DNA from: Neorhizobium tomejilense
GTDB lineage: Bacteria > Pseudomonadota > Alphaproteobacteria > Rhizobiales > Rhizobiaceae
NCBI GenBank assembly: GCA_002968845.1
Contig: PVBG01000003.1
Location: forward strand, 1-64,000
Direction: 5' to 3'
DNA length: 64,000 nucleotides
The notes beneath the pieces are model-generated. The model searched no databases and was not told the origin of the DNA. It worked only from the letters and a program-made list of their open reading frames with translations. How positions within the stretch are numbered: position 1 is the stretch's first letter; every line of letters starts with the position of its first letter. Both the position numbers and the translations under genes were made by a program. Below, in pieces: positions 39,944-48,893 of the stretch.

Positions 39944-40126
39944 GCCCCTCACTTGCGATTTCTAACACTTAGCCTTTGGCTAAGATGTTGAAATCGCTTT
40001 CTCTCCCACAAGGGAGAGATAAGAGTGCCGCGGCGCCGCAGTCCTACCTCCCCCATGGCGGGGGAGGAAGAAAAATCAGCATCTTAGCCGGAAGGCTAAG
40101 TGCTAGATTTTTCAGGTGAGGGGGGC
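39944..40126. repeat. 183-bp imperfect inverted-repeat element with nested hairpins
   Basis: The outer arms, about 39944-39996 and 40074-40126, are imperfect reverse complements of each other. Each begins or ends in a CCCCTCAC box and carries its own hairpin: CTTAGCC-TTT-GGCTAAG at 39968-39984 and CTTAGCC-GGAA-GGCTAAG at 40083-40100. The middle has two more: TCTCTCCC/GGGAGAGA at 40000-40019 and CCTCCCCC/GGGGGAGG at 40047-40067. This nested plan is that of rhizobial intergenic mosaic or MITE-like elements. It separates rnj from mce and may also end the rnj transcript. Confidence 0.7.
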
Positions 40127-40159
40127 GGGAATGGATGCAGTTCCCGAAGGAGGACAGAC

Positions 40160-40564
40160 ATGCTCGGACGCGTCAATCACATCGCCATCGCCGTGCCGGA
40201 TCTTGGCGTCGCGACCACGACCTATCGCGATACGCTCGGCGCCCGTGTCTCCCAGGCCCAGGCCTTGCCCGAGCATGGGGTCACCGTGGTCTTCGTCGAA
40301 CTCCCCAACACCAAGGTGGAACTGCTCGAGCCGCTCGGACCCGATTCGCCGATTGCGGCCTTCCTCGAGAAGAACCCGTCCGGCGGCATGCACCATATCT
40401 GCTATGAGGTGGACGATATCATCGCCGTACGCGACAAGCTGAAGGCGGTCGGTGCGCGGGTCCTCGGAGACGGCACTCCAAAGACCGGAGCCCATGGAAA
40501 ACCTGTGCTTTTCCTGCATCCGAAGGACTTCAACGGCACCCTGGTCGAGCTCGAACAGGTCTGA
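40160..40564 (+). CDS. mce: Methylmalonyl-CoA epimerase
   Basis: Protein of 134 residues of the vicinal-oxygen-chelate (glyoxalase) fold. It interconverts (2R)- and (2S)-methylmalonyl-CoA in propionate and branched-chain catabolism. NHIAIAVPDL holds the first metal His, VELLEPLG a Glu, MHHICYEVDD the second His, and FNGTLVELEQ the last Glu. Length is right for the family. ATG 40160 has GGAGGA upstream. The gene lies between the palindromic element and the DUF1467 gene. Confidence 0.93.
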   Translation: MLGRVNHIAIAVPDLGVATTTYRDTLGARVSQAQALPEHGVTVVFVELPNTKVELLEPLGPDSPIAAFLEKNPSGGMHHICYEVDDIIAVRDKLKAVGARVLGDGTPKTGAHGKPVLFLHPKDFNGTLVELEQV

Positions 40565-40665
40565 GTCCCGCAACTGTGACATCACGTCAGGGCATGCAGG
40601 TTTGAGCTTGCCGGCCTTTAGGCCTATAAGGCGCCAATTCTTCGAACCGGAATCGAGTCGAGACC

Positions 40666-40935
40666 ATGCCGCTTTTGACGGTCGCCGCCATCTACTTCAT
40701 CATCTGGTGGACCGTGCTCTTCATCGTCCTTCCGCTCGGCTATCGCAGCCAGCAGGAAGACGGCGAGGTGACCAACGGTACTGTGGAAAGCGCCCCGGCC
40801 CGGTTTCGCGGCGGCCGCGTCATCCTGCTGACGACCGTGATCTCGACGCTGCTCTATCTGGGATACTATGTTGCATCCGCCTATTTCGGCGTCGGCATTG
40901 CCGATATTCCCGTCATCGTGCCGACCTTCGACTGA
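40666..40935 (+). CDS. DUF1467 family membrane protein
   Basis: Protein of 89 residues with two hydrophobic segments: residues about 4-26 (VAAIYFIIWWTVLFIVLPLGY) and about 51-72 (VILLTTVISTLLYLGYYV). The loop between them is polar and acidic (SQQEDGEVTNGTVESAPARFRGG). This is the DUF1467 pattern of alphaproteobacteria, usually found beside proS. No biochemical role is known to me. Confidence 0.88.
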   Translation: MPLLTVAAIYFIIWWTVLFIVLPLGYRSQQEDGEVTNGTVESAPARFRGGRVILLTTVISTLLYLGYYVASAYFGVGIADIPVIVPTFD

Positions 40936-41477
40936 AGCGCACGAATAAGGCAGGATCATCGGGAGCCTGTCATTTCCTTGTCATGATTTGCAGGCATAGG
41001 AGCGGCGGCGAAGGCACCCGCGTGGCCGCTCGGATTGGCGAAAAAGCAAAAAAAAACAAGGCGGTTAAGCCTTGTTTCTAGTGTCGCGTGATCCTTAACC
41101 GTTACCGGGGCTGCGACAAGCGCGCCTAAGATCTGATCCTCCCAAGACTTGACCGCGAAATGGCAAGAATTTGAACTCCTTGCCTCTTTTGTGAGCTGAA
41201 CCTAGCCCAAAGGATGTGCTTTGTCATCCGCTTTTTTTGTATTTTTGCTACACTTCGATAAAATTTTTCGGTTGACAAAAATGTCGCACACTTGCCACGA
41301 AATCCCCGCTTTTGGCAGGTCTGGAAGTGCCGGCGCAGATTCGTGAACAACATGCGATTCATGCTGGGGCGGGTTCCCTTGGGCCTGAGGAACGGCTATG
41401 TACCCTCCCAATATTGTTGAAGAAAATGGCCGATTCCTCGCCTGCTGGGGATAGGCCTGACAACCTCGGAAATCGCG
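40936..41477. other. 542-bp gap upstream of proS holding an sRNA candidate
   Basis: The gap contains a minus-strand sRNA candidate (41048-41193, described separately). The rest has no convincing coding frame. A TTGACA at 41272-41277 on the plus strand could be the -35 of proS, but no good -10 lies 16-18 bp downstream. Confidence 0.5.
41048..41193 (-). ncRNA. Trans-acting sRNA candidate upstream of proS (alpha-r9-like)
   Basis: On the minus strand a stem AAACAAGGC-TTAACC-GCCTTGTTT (41077-41054) is followed by a run of T (41056-41048): an intrinsic terminator with no minus-strand gene to serve. About 120 nt upstream is another hairpin, GGCAAG...CTTGCC (41184-41162). A promoter-like pair, ATGACA (41227-41222) and CTAGGT (41205-41200) 16 bp apart, predicts a start near 41193 and an RNA of about 146 nt. 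I recall an alphaproteobacterial sRNA family, alpha-r9 (Smr9C of Sinorhizobium meliloti), about 150 nt long and next to proS. That identity is from memory and unchecked. Confidence 0.65.
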
Positions 41478-42803
41478 ATGCGCCTGTCCCGCTATTTTAT
41501 GCCCATCCTGAAGGAAAACCCCAAGGAAGCGGAAATCGCGTCCCATCGGCTGATGCTGCGTGCCGGCATGATCCGCCAGCAGAGCCAGGGCATCTATTCC
41601 TGGCTGCCGCTCGGCAAGCGCGTGCTCGACAAGGTCAACGCCATCATCCGCGAGGAGCAGAACCGTGCCGGCGCCATCGAGGTGCTGATGCCGACGCTGC
41701 AATCCGCCGAACTCTGGCAGGAAAGCGGCCGCTACGACGCCTATGGCAAGGAAATGCTGCGCATCAAGGACCGCCAGGAGCGGCCGATGCTCTACGGCCC
41801 CACCAATGAGGAAATGATCACGGACATCTTCCGGTCCTACGTCAAATCCTACAAGAACCTGCCGCTCAACCTCTATCACATCCAGCTGAAGTTCCGTGAC
41901 GAGATCCGCCCGCGCTTCGGCACCATGCGCTCGCGCGAATTCCTGATGAAGGACGCCTATTCCTTCGATCTGACCAAGGAAGCCGCCGAGCATTCCTATC
42001 GCAAGATGTTCACCGCCTATCTGCGCACCTTCTCCAGGCTTGGCCTCAGGGCGATCCCGATGCGCGCCGACACCGGCCCGATCGGCGGCAACCTGTCCCA
42101 CGAATTCATCATCCTTGCCGAGACGGGCGAGTCGGAAGTGTTTTCCCACAAGGATTTCGTCAACTTCGACATCCCCAGCACGGACACCAATTTCGATGAC
42201 GTCGAGGCCATGCAGGCGGTCTTCGATAAGTGGACCTCTGTTTATGCCGCGACCTCGGAAATGCACGACGAGGAGGCGTTCAACGCCATCCCCGAGACGG
42301 ACCGTCTTTCCGCCCGCGGCATCGAGGTCGGCCATATCTTCTATTTCGGCACCAAATATTCCGACCCGATGGGCGCCAGGGTGCAGGGACCGGACGGCAA
42401 GGAACACCCTGTTCACATGGGTTCCTACGGCATCGGCCCGACACGCCTTGTTCCCGCCATCATCGAAGCATCGCATGACGACAACGGAATCATCTGGCCG
42501 GCATCGGTCGCGCCGTTCGACGTCGTGGTCATCAACATGAAGCCCGGCGACGAGGCCTGCGACCGGATCTGCGAAACGCTTTATGGCGGTCTCGCGACGG
42601 TCGGCAAGGACGTGCTCTACGACGATACGGACGAGCGCGCCGGCACCAAGTTCGCGACCGCCGACCTGATCGGCGTGCCGGTCCAGGTGATTGTCGGGCC
42701 CCGCTCCGCCGCGTCAGGCGAAGTGGAGGTCAAGGACCGCAAGACCGGCGAGCGCGAAACGCTGACCGTCGAAGCGGCCATGAACAGGCTCGCCGGCCGA
42801 TAA
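41478..42803 (+). CDS. proS: Prolyl-tRNA synthetase, short form without editing domain
   Basis: Class II synthetase of 441 residues that charges tRNA-Pro. Motif 1 and the catalytic core: [35 protein letters not shown], then [26 protein letters not shown] (motif 2) and [10 protein letters not shown] (motif 3). The anticodon-binding domain follows from about residue 345. Typical bacterial ProRS is about 570 residues, with a central INS editing domain; here it is missing, as in alphaproteobacteria generally. Mischarged Ala-tRNA-Pro must therefore be cleared by a free-standing YbaK/ProX-type deacylase encoded elsewhere. Confidence 0.96.
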   Translation: MRLSRYFMPILKENPKEAEIASHRLMLRAGMIRQQSQGIYSWLPLGKRVLDKVNAIIREEQNRAGAIEVLMPTLQSAELWQESGRYDAYGKEMLRIKDRQERPMLYGPTNEEMITDIFRSYVKSYKNLPLNLYHIQLKFRDEIRPRFGTMRSREFLMKDAYSFDLTKEAAEHSYRKMFTAYLRTFSRLGLRAIPMRADTGPIGGNLSHEFIILAETGESEVFSHKDFVNFDIPSTDTNFDDVEAMQAVFDKWTSVYAATSEMHDEEAFNAIPETDRLSARGIEVGHIFYFGTKYSDPMGARVQGPDGKEHPVHMGSYGIGPTRLVPAIIEASHDDNGIIWPASVAPFDVVVINMKPGDEACDRICETLYGGLATVGKDVLYDDTDERAGTKFATADLIGVPVQVIVGPRSAASGEVEVKDRKTGERETLTVEAAMNRLAGR

Positions 42804-42858
42804 AGCCGGTCGGCGTATCACGGCGGATTTCCCGCCTTCGGCAGGTTGAGGAAATGGC

Positions 42859-44166
42859 ATGGCGAGTGTCGCGGCGAATGGTGAAGCGGTAAAGGCGGGC
42901 GGTTCGCCTGCGGCCGGTCCTTTCTCGGCCTTCGAACGGATGGTCGCCTGGCGTTACCTGCGCTCGCGCCGTCGCGAGGCCTTCATCTCGGTCATCGCCG
43001 GTTTTTCCTTCATCGGCATCATGCTCGGCGTCGCGACGCTGATCATCGTCATGGCCGTGATGAACGGTTTCCGCACCGAGCTGATCTCGCGCATTCTCGG
43101 CATCAACGGCCACATGATCGTCCAGCCGATCGACGGGCCGCTCACCGATTACGCCGAGCTCACCCAGAAATTTGCGGCCGTCCCGGGGGTCAGGATGGCG
43201 CTGCCGCTGGTCGAGGGCCAGACGCTGGCATCGGGTCGCGGCGGTGCCGGTTCCGGCGCCCTGGTGCGCGGCGTTCGCCCGGAAGATCTCGAAAAGCTGT
43301 CGGAGGTCGCCGGCAACGTCAAGTCGGGCGATATGGTCGGTTTTGCCTCGGGGCAGGGGGTTCTGGTCGGCTCCAGGCTCGCAGCCCAGCTCGGTCTTTC
43401 CGCCGGCGACCAGATCACGCTGATCTCGCCGGAAGGCGACGTGACGCCGATGGGCGTCAATCCGCGCGTCAAATCCTATCCGGTCTCCGGCATTTTCGAG
43501 ATCGGCATGTCGGAATACGACGCGACGATCATCTATATGCCGCTCGAGGAATCGCAGCTCTATTTCAATGCCGACGGCATCGTTCAGTCGATCGAGCTGT
43601 TCATCGACAATCCCGACAATGTCGACGATCTGCGCCCGAAGATCGAGGCGGCGGCCGGCCGCCAGATCTTCATCACCGACTGGCGGCAGCGCAACCAGAC
43701 CTTCTTCTCCGCGCTTCAGGTGGAGCGCAACGTCATGTTCATGATCCTGACGCTGATCGTGCTGGTGGCGGCGCTCAATATCATCTCCGGCCTGATCATG
43801 CTGGTGAAGGACAAGGGCAGCGATATCGCCATCCTGCGCACGATGGGTGCTGGTGCGGGGGCGATCATGCGCATCTTCTTCATGACCGGGGCGGCGATCG
43901 GCCTCGTCGGAACGTTCGCAGGCGTCCTGCTCGGCGTGGTCGTCTGTCTCAACGTCGAGTCGATCCGCCAGTTCTTCTCCTGGATCTCGGGCACCATCCT
44001 CTTCGATCCGCAACTCTATTTCCTCAGCCAGCTGCCGGCGGAGATGAGCTTTGGCGAGACCTTCTCGGTGGTCATGATGGCGCTCGTCCTCTCCTTCATC
44101 GCCACCATCCTTCCGGCATGGCGGGCCTCCCGGCTCGATCCTGTCCAGGCCCTTCGATACGAATAG
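42859..44166 (+). CDS. Lipoprotein-releasing ABC transporter permease (LolC/LolE)
   Basis: Inner-membrane permease of 435 residues that, with LolD, extracts lipoproteins for transfer to the carrier LolA. Topology is four helices: one near residue 40 ([26 protein letters not shown]), a large periplasmic domain of about 200 residues, then three C-terminal helices around residues 290-410. [27 protein letters not shown] is typical of the FtsX/MacB-like core. There is only one permease gene, so a homodimer (LolF-like) is likely rather than LolC plus LolE. lolD follows after 14 bp. Confidence 0.9.
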   Translation: MASVAANGEAVKAGGSPAAGPFSAFERMVAWRYLRSRRREAFISVIAGFSFIGIMLGVATLIIVMAVMNGFRTELISRILGINGHMIVQPIDGPLTDYAELTQKFAAVPGVRMALPLVEGQTLASGRGGAGSGALVRGVRPEDLEKLSEVAGNVKSGDMVGFASGQGVLVGSRLAAQLGLSAGDQITLISPEGDVTPMGVNPRVKSYPVSGIFEIGMSEYDATIIYMPLEESQLYFNADGIVQSIELFIDNPDNVDDLRPKIEAAAGRQIFITDWRQRNQTFFSALQVERNVMFMILTLIVLVAALNIISGLIMLVKDKGSDIAILRTMGAGAGAIMRIFFMTGAAIGLVGTFAGVLLGVVVCLNVESIRQFFSWISGTILFDPQLYFLSQLPAEMSFGETFSVVMMALVLSFIATILPAWRASRLDPVQALRYE

Positions 44167-44180
44167 GACCCAAATCCTTC

Positions 44181-44864
44181 ATGGCACCCAAAACCGTCTT
44201 GCAGCTCTCGGGCGTCGAACGTCACTATGGCCAGGGCGAGACCACGCTTTCGATCCTGAAGGGGGCCGATTTCGACCTGAAGACCGGCGAGATCGTCGCG
44301 CTGGTCGCCCCGTCGGGCACCGGCAAGTCGACGCTTCTGCATCTCGCCGGCCTGCTCGAACATCCCGACGCCGGCGAGGTATTTCTCGCCGGGCGTGCCT
44401 GCAACGGACTTCCCGATGCGGAGCGCACTGCGATGCGCCGCAACCAGATCGGCTTCGTCTACCAGTTCCACCATCTGCTGCCGGAGTTTTCCGCGGTCGA
44501 GAACATCATGATGCCGCAGCTGATCGCCGGCCTCTCCAAGGCCGAGGCGAAGGAGCGGGCAAGCCAGCTTCTGGACTATATGCGCATCGGCCACCGCGCC
44601 GAGCACCGTCCTTCCGAACTGTCCGGCGGCGAGCAGCAGCGTGTGGCAATCGCCCGCGCCGTCGCCAACGCCCCGCGCGTGCTTCTCGCCGACGAACCCA
44701 CCGGCAATCTCGACCCGAAGACCGCATCCTATGTCTTCGACGCACTGGAGGCCCTGGTGCGCCAGTCCGGCCTCGCGGCCCTGATCGCCACCCACAACCA
44801 CGACCTCGCCAGCCGCATGGACCGCCGCGTGACGATCGAGGGCGGCAAGGTCGTCGAGATGTGA
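44181..44864 (+). CDS. lolD: Lipoprotein-releasing ABC transporter ATPase LolD
   Basis: Cytoplasmic ATPase of 227 residues driving lipoprotein release by the permease encoded just upstream. Walker A is [10 protein letters not shown] (about residue 42; Ala replaces the usual Gly at the second position). The Q-loop segment is [17 protein letters not shown], the signature LSGGEQQR, and Walker [12 protein letters not shown], with the H-loop in [11 protein letters not shown] 44181 gives the normal LolD length. Confidence 0.94.
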   Translation: MAPKTVLQLSGVERHYGQGETTLSILKGADFDLKTGEIVALVAPSGTGKSTLLHLAGLLEHPDAGEVFLAGRACNGLPDAERTAMRRNQIGFVYQFHHLLPEFSAVENIMMPQLIAGLSKAEAKERASQLLDYMRIGHRAEHRPSELSGGEQQRVAIARAVANAPRVLLADEPTGNLDPKTASYVFDALEALVRQSGLAALIATHNHDLASRMDRRVTIEGGKVVEM

Positions 44865-44885
44865 AGAGGCGGATATGCGTGCGTC

Positions 44886-44975
44886 TGGATCCTCGGGTCG
44901 AGCCCTAGGATGACGCCGCTGGGTGGTGTGCTCCGCCCCTTCCTCCGTCATCCTCGGGCTCGACCCGAGGATCCA
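44886..44975. repeat. 90-bp palindromic element with 30-bp arms
   Basis: Arms at 44886-44915 and 44946-44975 are reverse complements at 29 of 30 positions, around a 30-bp centre. Each arm is itself a partial palindrome: ATCCTCGGG, five bases, then CCCGAGGAT. The palindrome-in-palindrome form and intergenic place fit the REP/RPE-type repeats that are abundant in rhizobial genomes. It follows the lolD stop by 21 bp and could act as its transcription or decay stop. The surrounding gap 44865-45389 otherwise holds the small peptide gene at 45199. Confidence 0.8.
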
Positions 44976-45130
44976 CTCTCCACACGCTGACCCATCCGGG
45001 CATATTCGAACCTCCACGGATGGTCATCCAGTCCGGATGTATCCGCATGCGCCGATCCAACCGAAAATCCCACCATTAATGGCTTGTTTACCAGGTGAGG
45101 GAGGATATCGCGATATGTTTGTTTCCGGTC

Positions 45131-45186
45131 TGTTCTTTTATTGACTCTCAAACAAAATGAGAACAAATTAAAAACATAAGAGAACA
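45131..45186 (+). promoter_or_regulatory. Promoter-like region with three GAACA/TGTTC half-sites
   Basis: TGTTCT (45131), AGAACA (45160) and AGAACA (45181) surround a TTGACT (45141-45146) that has CAAATT 17 bp downstream as a possible -10. The two direct GAGAACA copies are 21 bp apart, two helical turns. The spacing does not match the alphaproteobacterial LexA site. A regulator binding these half-sites could control the small peptide gene or dnaE downstream. Confidence 0.35.
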
Positions 45187-45198
45187 CGGGAGACGACG

Positions 45199-45285
45199 AT
45201 GACTGACCTGCTTCGTGACATTGCCGCATTCGCTTCCATCGCCACCTTCGTGGCCAGCCTCTCCATGATCATGATGGCCATGTGA
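45199..45285 (+). CDS. 28-residue hydrophobic peptide upstream of dnaE
   Basis: ATG 45199 has GGGAGA about 7 nt upstream. The frame MTDLLRDIAAFASIATFVAS... continues with a Met-rich hydrophobic end and stops at 45285. Charged residues are confined to the first seven positions. The remaining twenty residues are uniformly hydrophobic, enough for one membrane helix. A promoter-like region lies just upstream. Size, clean ribosome site and helix composition support a real small membrane protein; no function is known to me. dnaE begins 104 bp later. Confidence 0.55.
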   Translation: MTDLLRDIAAFASIATFVASLSMIMMAM

Positions 45286-45389
45286 TCTGGACCCTCGGCC
45301 GAAAGGCGTTGAGGGGGAAAATCCGAACTGGACTCTCAAGTCCCTGCGCCGGACAATAGCCTGATTCATGAGATGGATATGGCGCAGAC

Positions 45390-48300
45390 ATGGCAGATAC
45401 AGCGGACGTAAAATCGGGATCGGAAAAGCTGGGGACCACCCCTCAATTCGTTCACCTGCGCGTCCATTCCGCCTACTCGCTTCTCGAGGGCGCCTTGCCG
45501 CTTAAGAAGATCCTCTCGAAGGCGATCGCGGACAATCAGCCTGCGATCGCGATAACCGACACCAACAATCTCTTCGTCGCGCTGGAATTCGCCCAGAAGG
45601 CGATCGGAGACGGCCTGCAGCCGATCATCGGCTGCCAGCTGTCGATCGATATGGAAGACCAGTCGGACGAGCGGCGCAACAGCCACCAGCAGCTCGCCAA
45701 GCTGCCGGCGATCGTCGTGCTGGCGGCCAATGCCGTCGGTTACGAACGGCTCGTCGACCTGATCAGCCGCGCCTATCTCGGCGACGAGGGGCATCAGTCC
45801 ATCCATATCAGCCGCTCCTGGCTGGAGGACGGCGGCACCGAGGGGCTGATCGCGCTGACCGGGGCCGGAAGCGGGCCGGTCGACATGGCTCTGAAGGAAG
45901 GCAATGCTACGCTTGCCGAAGCGAGGTTGCTGAAACTCAAGGAGATATTCGGCGATCGGCTTTACGTCGAACTGCAGCGCCACGGCGCCTACGATCGGCG
46001 CCACGAGCACAAGATCGTCACGCTCGCCTACGACCACGACCTGCCGCTGGTGGCGACCAACGAGGCCTTCTTTCCCACCAAGTCCGAGTTTGATGCCCAT
46101 GACGCGCTGATGGCGGTTGCCCATAATGCGATCGTCTCGGACGACACCCGGTTCCGCCTGACGCCGGACCATTATCTGAAGAGCCGCGCCGAGATGGCAA
46201 AGCTGTTCGCCGACCTGCCGGAGGCGCTCGAAAATACAGTCGAGATCGCCCGGCGCTGCTCTTTCGTGCTGAAGACCCGCAATCCGATCCTGCCGCGCTT
46301 CACCGGCGCCACCGACGATCCGGCGGAAGCCGAGCGCGCCGAGGCGGAGGAGCTGCGCCGCCAGTCCGTGGAAGGTCTCGAAGAGCGCATCGCGACGCTC
46401 GGCATGACGCGCGGTTATACCGAACAGGATTATCGCGACCGGCTGGATTTCGAGCTCAGCGTCATCGAGAAGATGAAGTTTCCCGGCTACTTCCTGATTG
46501 TTGCCGACTTCATCAAATGGGCCAAGCAGCAGGGCATCCCGGTCGGTCCCGGCCGTGGTTCGGGTGCGGGCTCGCTGGTCGCCTATGCGCTCACCATTAC
46601 CGACGTCGATCCGCTGCGCTTCTCGCTGCTGTTCGAGCGCTTCCTCAATCCCGACCGCGTCTCGATGCCGGACTTCGACATCGACTTCTGCCAGGATCGC
46701 CGTGAAGAGGTGATCCGCTACGTGCAGCAGAAATACGGCCGCGAGCAGGTGGCGCAGATCATCACCTTCGGTTCGCTGCAGGCGCGCGCCGCGCTTCGCG
46801 ACGTCGGCCGCGTGCTCGAAATGCCCTATGGCCAGGTCGACAAGATCTGCAAGCTGGTGCCGAACAACCCGGCCAACCCGACGCCCCTGTCGAAGGCGAT
46901 CGAGGAGGATCCGAAATTCCAGGAGGAGGCCGACAAGGAGCCGGTCGTCGCCCGCCTTCTCGATATCGCCCAAAAGATCGAAGGCCTCTACCGCCACGCC
47001 TCGACCCACGCCGCCGGCATCGTCATCGGCGACCGTCCGCTGTCGAAGCTCGTGCCGATGTATCGCGACCCGCGCTCGGACATGCCGGTCACCCAGTTCA
47101 ACATGAAATGGGTGGAGCAGGCGGGGCTCGTGAAATTCGACTTCCTCGGCCTGAAGACGCTGACGGTGCTGAAGACTGCCGTCGATTTCTGCCGCAAGCG
47201 TGGCATCGAGATAGATCTCGCCAAGATCCCGCTGGACGACACCAAGACCTACGAGATGCTCTCGCGCGGCGAGACGGTCGGCGTGTTCCAGGTGGAAAGT
47301 GCCGGCATGCGCAAGGCGCTGATCGGCATGCGGCCGGACTGTATCGAGGACATTATCGCGCTCGTGGCGCTTTATCGTCCGGGCCCGATGGAAAACATTC
47401 CGACCTACAATGCCCGCAAGCACGGAGAGGAGGAGATCGAATCGATCCATCCGACGATCGACCATCTCCTCAAGGAGACCCAGGGGGTTATCGTCTATCA
47501 GGAGCAGGTCATGCAGATCGCTCAGGTGCTCTCGGGCTATTCGCTCGGCGAGGCCGACCTGCTGCGCCGCGCCATGGGCAAGAAGATCAAGGCCGAGATG
47601 GACCAGCAGAGCGAACGCTTTGTCGACGGCGCCATCAAGAACGGCGTCTCCAAGCCGCAGGCCAACAACATCTTCGAACTGCTCGCCAAATTCGCCAACT
47701 ACGGCTTCAATAAAAGCCACGCCGCGGCCTACGCGATCGTCTCCTACCAGACCGCCTTCATGAAGGCGCATTATCCGGTCGAGTTCCTCGCCGCGTCGAT
47801 GACCTACGATATGTCGAACAGCGAGAAGCTGAACGATTTCCGGCAGGATGCCGGCCGCCTCGGCATCGCGGTCATTCCGCCGTCGGTGCAGACCTCGTTC
47901 CGGCATTTCGAGACCGGCGACAACCGGATCTATTATGCGCTGGCCGCTATCAAGGGCGTCGGCGAGTCGGCGGTCGACCACATCACCGAAGTGCGCGGCG
48001 ATGTGCCGTTTGCCAGCATCGAGGATTTCTGCCTGCGGATCGATCCGAAACAGGTCAACCGCCGTGTCATGGAAAGCCTGATCTCGGCGGGCGCCTTCGA
48101 TTGTTTCGGCCGTGATCGCGCCGAATTGAGCGGCGGCCTAGACCGCATCATCGGTTATGCGCAGCGCGCGCAAGGGGAGAAGGTCAGCGGCCAGCACGAC
48201 ATGTTCGGTTCGTCCTCCGCCTCCGGGCCGGAAACGTTGATCTTCCCGTCGTTTACGCCCTGGATGCCGTCCGAAAAGCTGATGCGCGAATATCAGGTGC

Positions 48301-48887
48301 TCGGCTTCTATCTCTCGGCCCACCCGCTGGATGCCTATGCCAGCGTGCTAGCTAAGATGCGCGTCCAGAATTTCGCGGACTTTTCCGCCGCCGTGAAACA
48401 GGGCGCTACCGCCGGCCGGCTGGCCGGAACGGTGACCAGCAAGCAGGAGCGCAAGACCCGCACCGGCAACAAGATGGGCATCGTCACCTTCTCGGATGCG
48501 ACCGGCCAGTTCGAGGCGGTGCTGTTCTCGGAAGGGCTGGCGCAATATCGAGACCTGCTCGAGCCCGGCAAGTCGCTGGTCATCACCGTGCAGGCGGAAG
48601 AGCGGCCGGAAGGTATCGGCCTGCGCATCCAGACCGCGCAGTCGCTCGAGGAAAAGTCGGTACAGATGCAGAAGGCGCTGCGCGTCTTCGTGCGCGATTC
48701 GGGCCCGATGCGCGCGGTTGCGCGCCACCTCAATGCCCGGGGCGACGGGCTGGTGTCCTTCGTGATCATCAAGGATGACGGCAAGCGGGAAATCGAGGTG
48801 GAGCTGACGGAAAAATACCGCATCTCGCCCGAAATCGCCGCGGCGCTGAGGACCGCGCCGGGCGTTCTCGATGTCGAGCTGGTCTAG
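45390..48887 (+). CDS. dnaE: DNA polymerase III alpha subunit
   Basis: Replicative polymerase of 1165 residues. The N-terminal PHP domain starts FVHLRVHSAYSLLEGALPLKK. The palm domain has the two-metal motif PDFDIDFCQDRREEVI (about residue 424), preceded by VGPGRGSGAGSLVAY. The region ANYGFNKSHAAAYAIVSYQTA is strongly conserved. An OB fold near residue 1000 follows the tandem HhH region. The length is that of DnaE1. The mutagenic DnaE2 sits with imuA and imuB, which are not here. It ends 6 bp from the convergent L,D-transpeptidase gene. Confidence 0.96.
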   Translation: MADTADVKSGSEKLGTTPQFVHLRVHSAYSLLEGALPLKKILSKAIADNQPAIAITDTNNLFVALEFAQKAIGDGLQPIIGCQLSIDMEDQSDERRNSHQQLAKLPAIVVLAANAVGYERLVDLISRAYLGDEGHQSIHISRSWLEDGGTEGLIALTGAGSGPVDMALKEGNATLAEARLLKLKEIFGDRLYVELQRHGAYDRRHEHKIVTLAYDHDLPLVATNEAFFPTKSEFDAHDALMAVAHNAIVSDDTRFRLTPDHYLKSRAEMAKLFADLPEALENTVEIARRCSFVLKTRNPILPRFTGATDDPAEAERAEAEELRRQSVEGLEERIATLGMTRGYTEQDYRDRLDFELSVIEKMKFPGYFLIVADFIKWAKQQGIPVGPGRGSGAGSLVAYALTITDVDPLRFSLLFERFLNPDRVSMPDFDIDFCQDRREEVIRYVQQKYGREQVAQIITFGSLQARAALRDVGRVLEMPYGQVDKICKLVPNNPANPTPLSKAIEEDPKFQEEADKEPVVARLLDIAQKIEGLYRHASTHAAGIVIGDRPLSKLVPMYRDPRSDMPVTQFNMKWVEQAGLVKFDFLGLKTLTVLKTAVDFCRKRGIEIDLAKIPLDDTKTYEMLSRGETVGVFQVESAGMRKALIGMRPDCIEDIIALVALYRPGPMENIPTYNARKHGEEEIESIHPTIDHLLKETQGVIVYQEQVMQIAQVLSGYSLGEADLLRRAMGKKIKAEMDQQSERFVDGAIKNGVSKPQANNIFELLAKFANYGFNKSHAAAYAIVSYQTAFMKAHYPVEFLAASMTYDMSNSEKLNDFRQDAGRLGIAVIPPSVQTSFRHFETGDNRIYYALAAIKGVGESAVDHITEVRGDVPFASIEDFCLRIDPKQVNRRVMESLISAGAFDCFGRDRAELSGGLDRIIGYAQRAQGEKVSGQHDMFGSSSASGPETLIFPSFTPWMPSEKLMREYQVLGFYLSAHPLDAYASVLAKMRVQNFADFSAAVKQGATAGRLAGTVTSKQERKTRTGNKMGIVTFSDATGQFEAVLFSEGLAQYRDLLEPGKSLVITVQAEERPEGIGLRIQTAQSLEEKSVQMQKALRVFVRDSGPMRAVARHLNARGDGLVSFVIIKDDGKREIEVELTEKYRISPEIAAALRTAPGVLDVELV

Positions 48888-48893
48888 AAGACT

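Noticed and set aside
41312..41809. Plus-strand frame starting upstream of and overlapping proS
   Set aside because: It runs out of frame into proS, has no ribosome site of note and no motifs, and overlaps the proS upstream region.
45366..47981. Long open frame on the minus strand opposite dnaE
   Set aside because: High third-position GC in dnaE removes stop codons from the opposite strand. The frame has no family motifs and dnaE is unambiguous.
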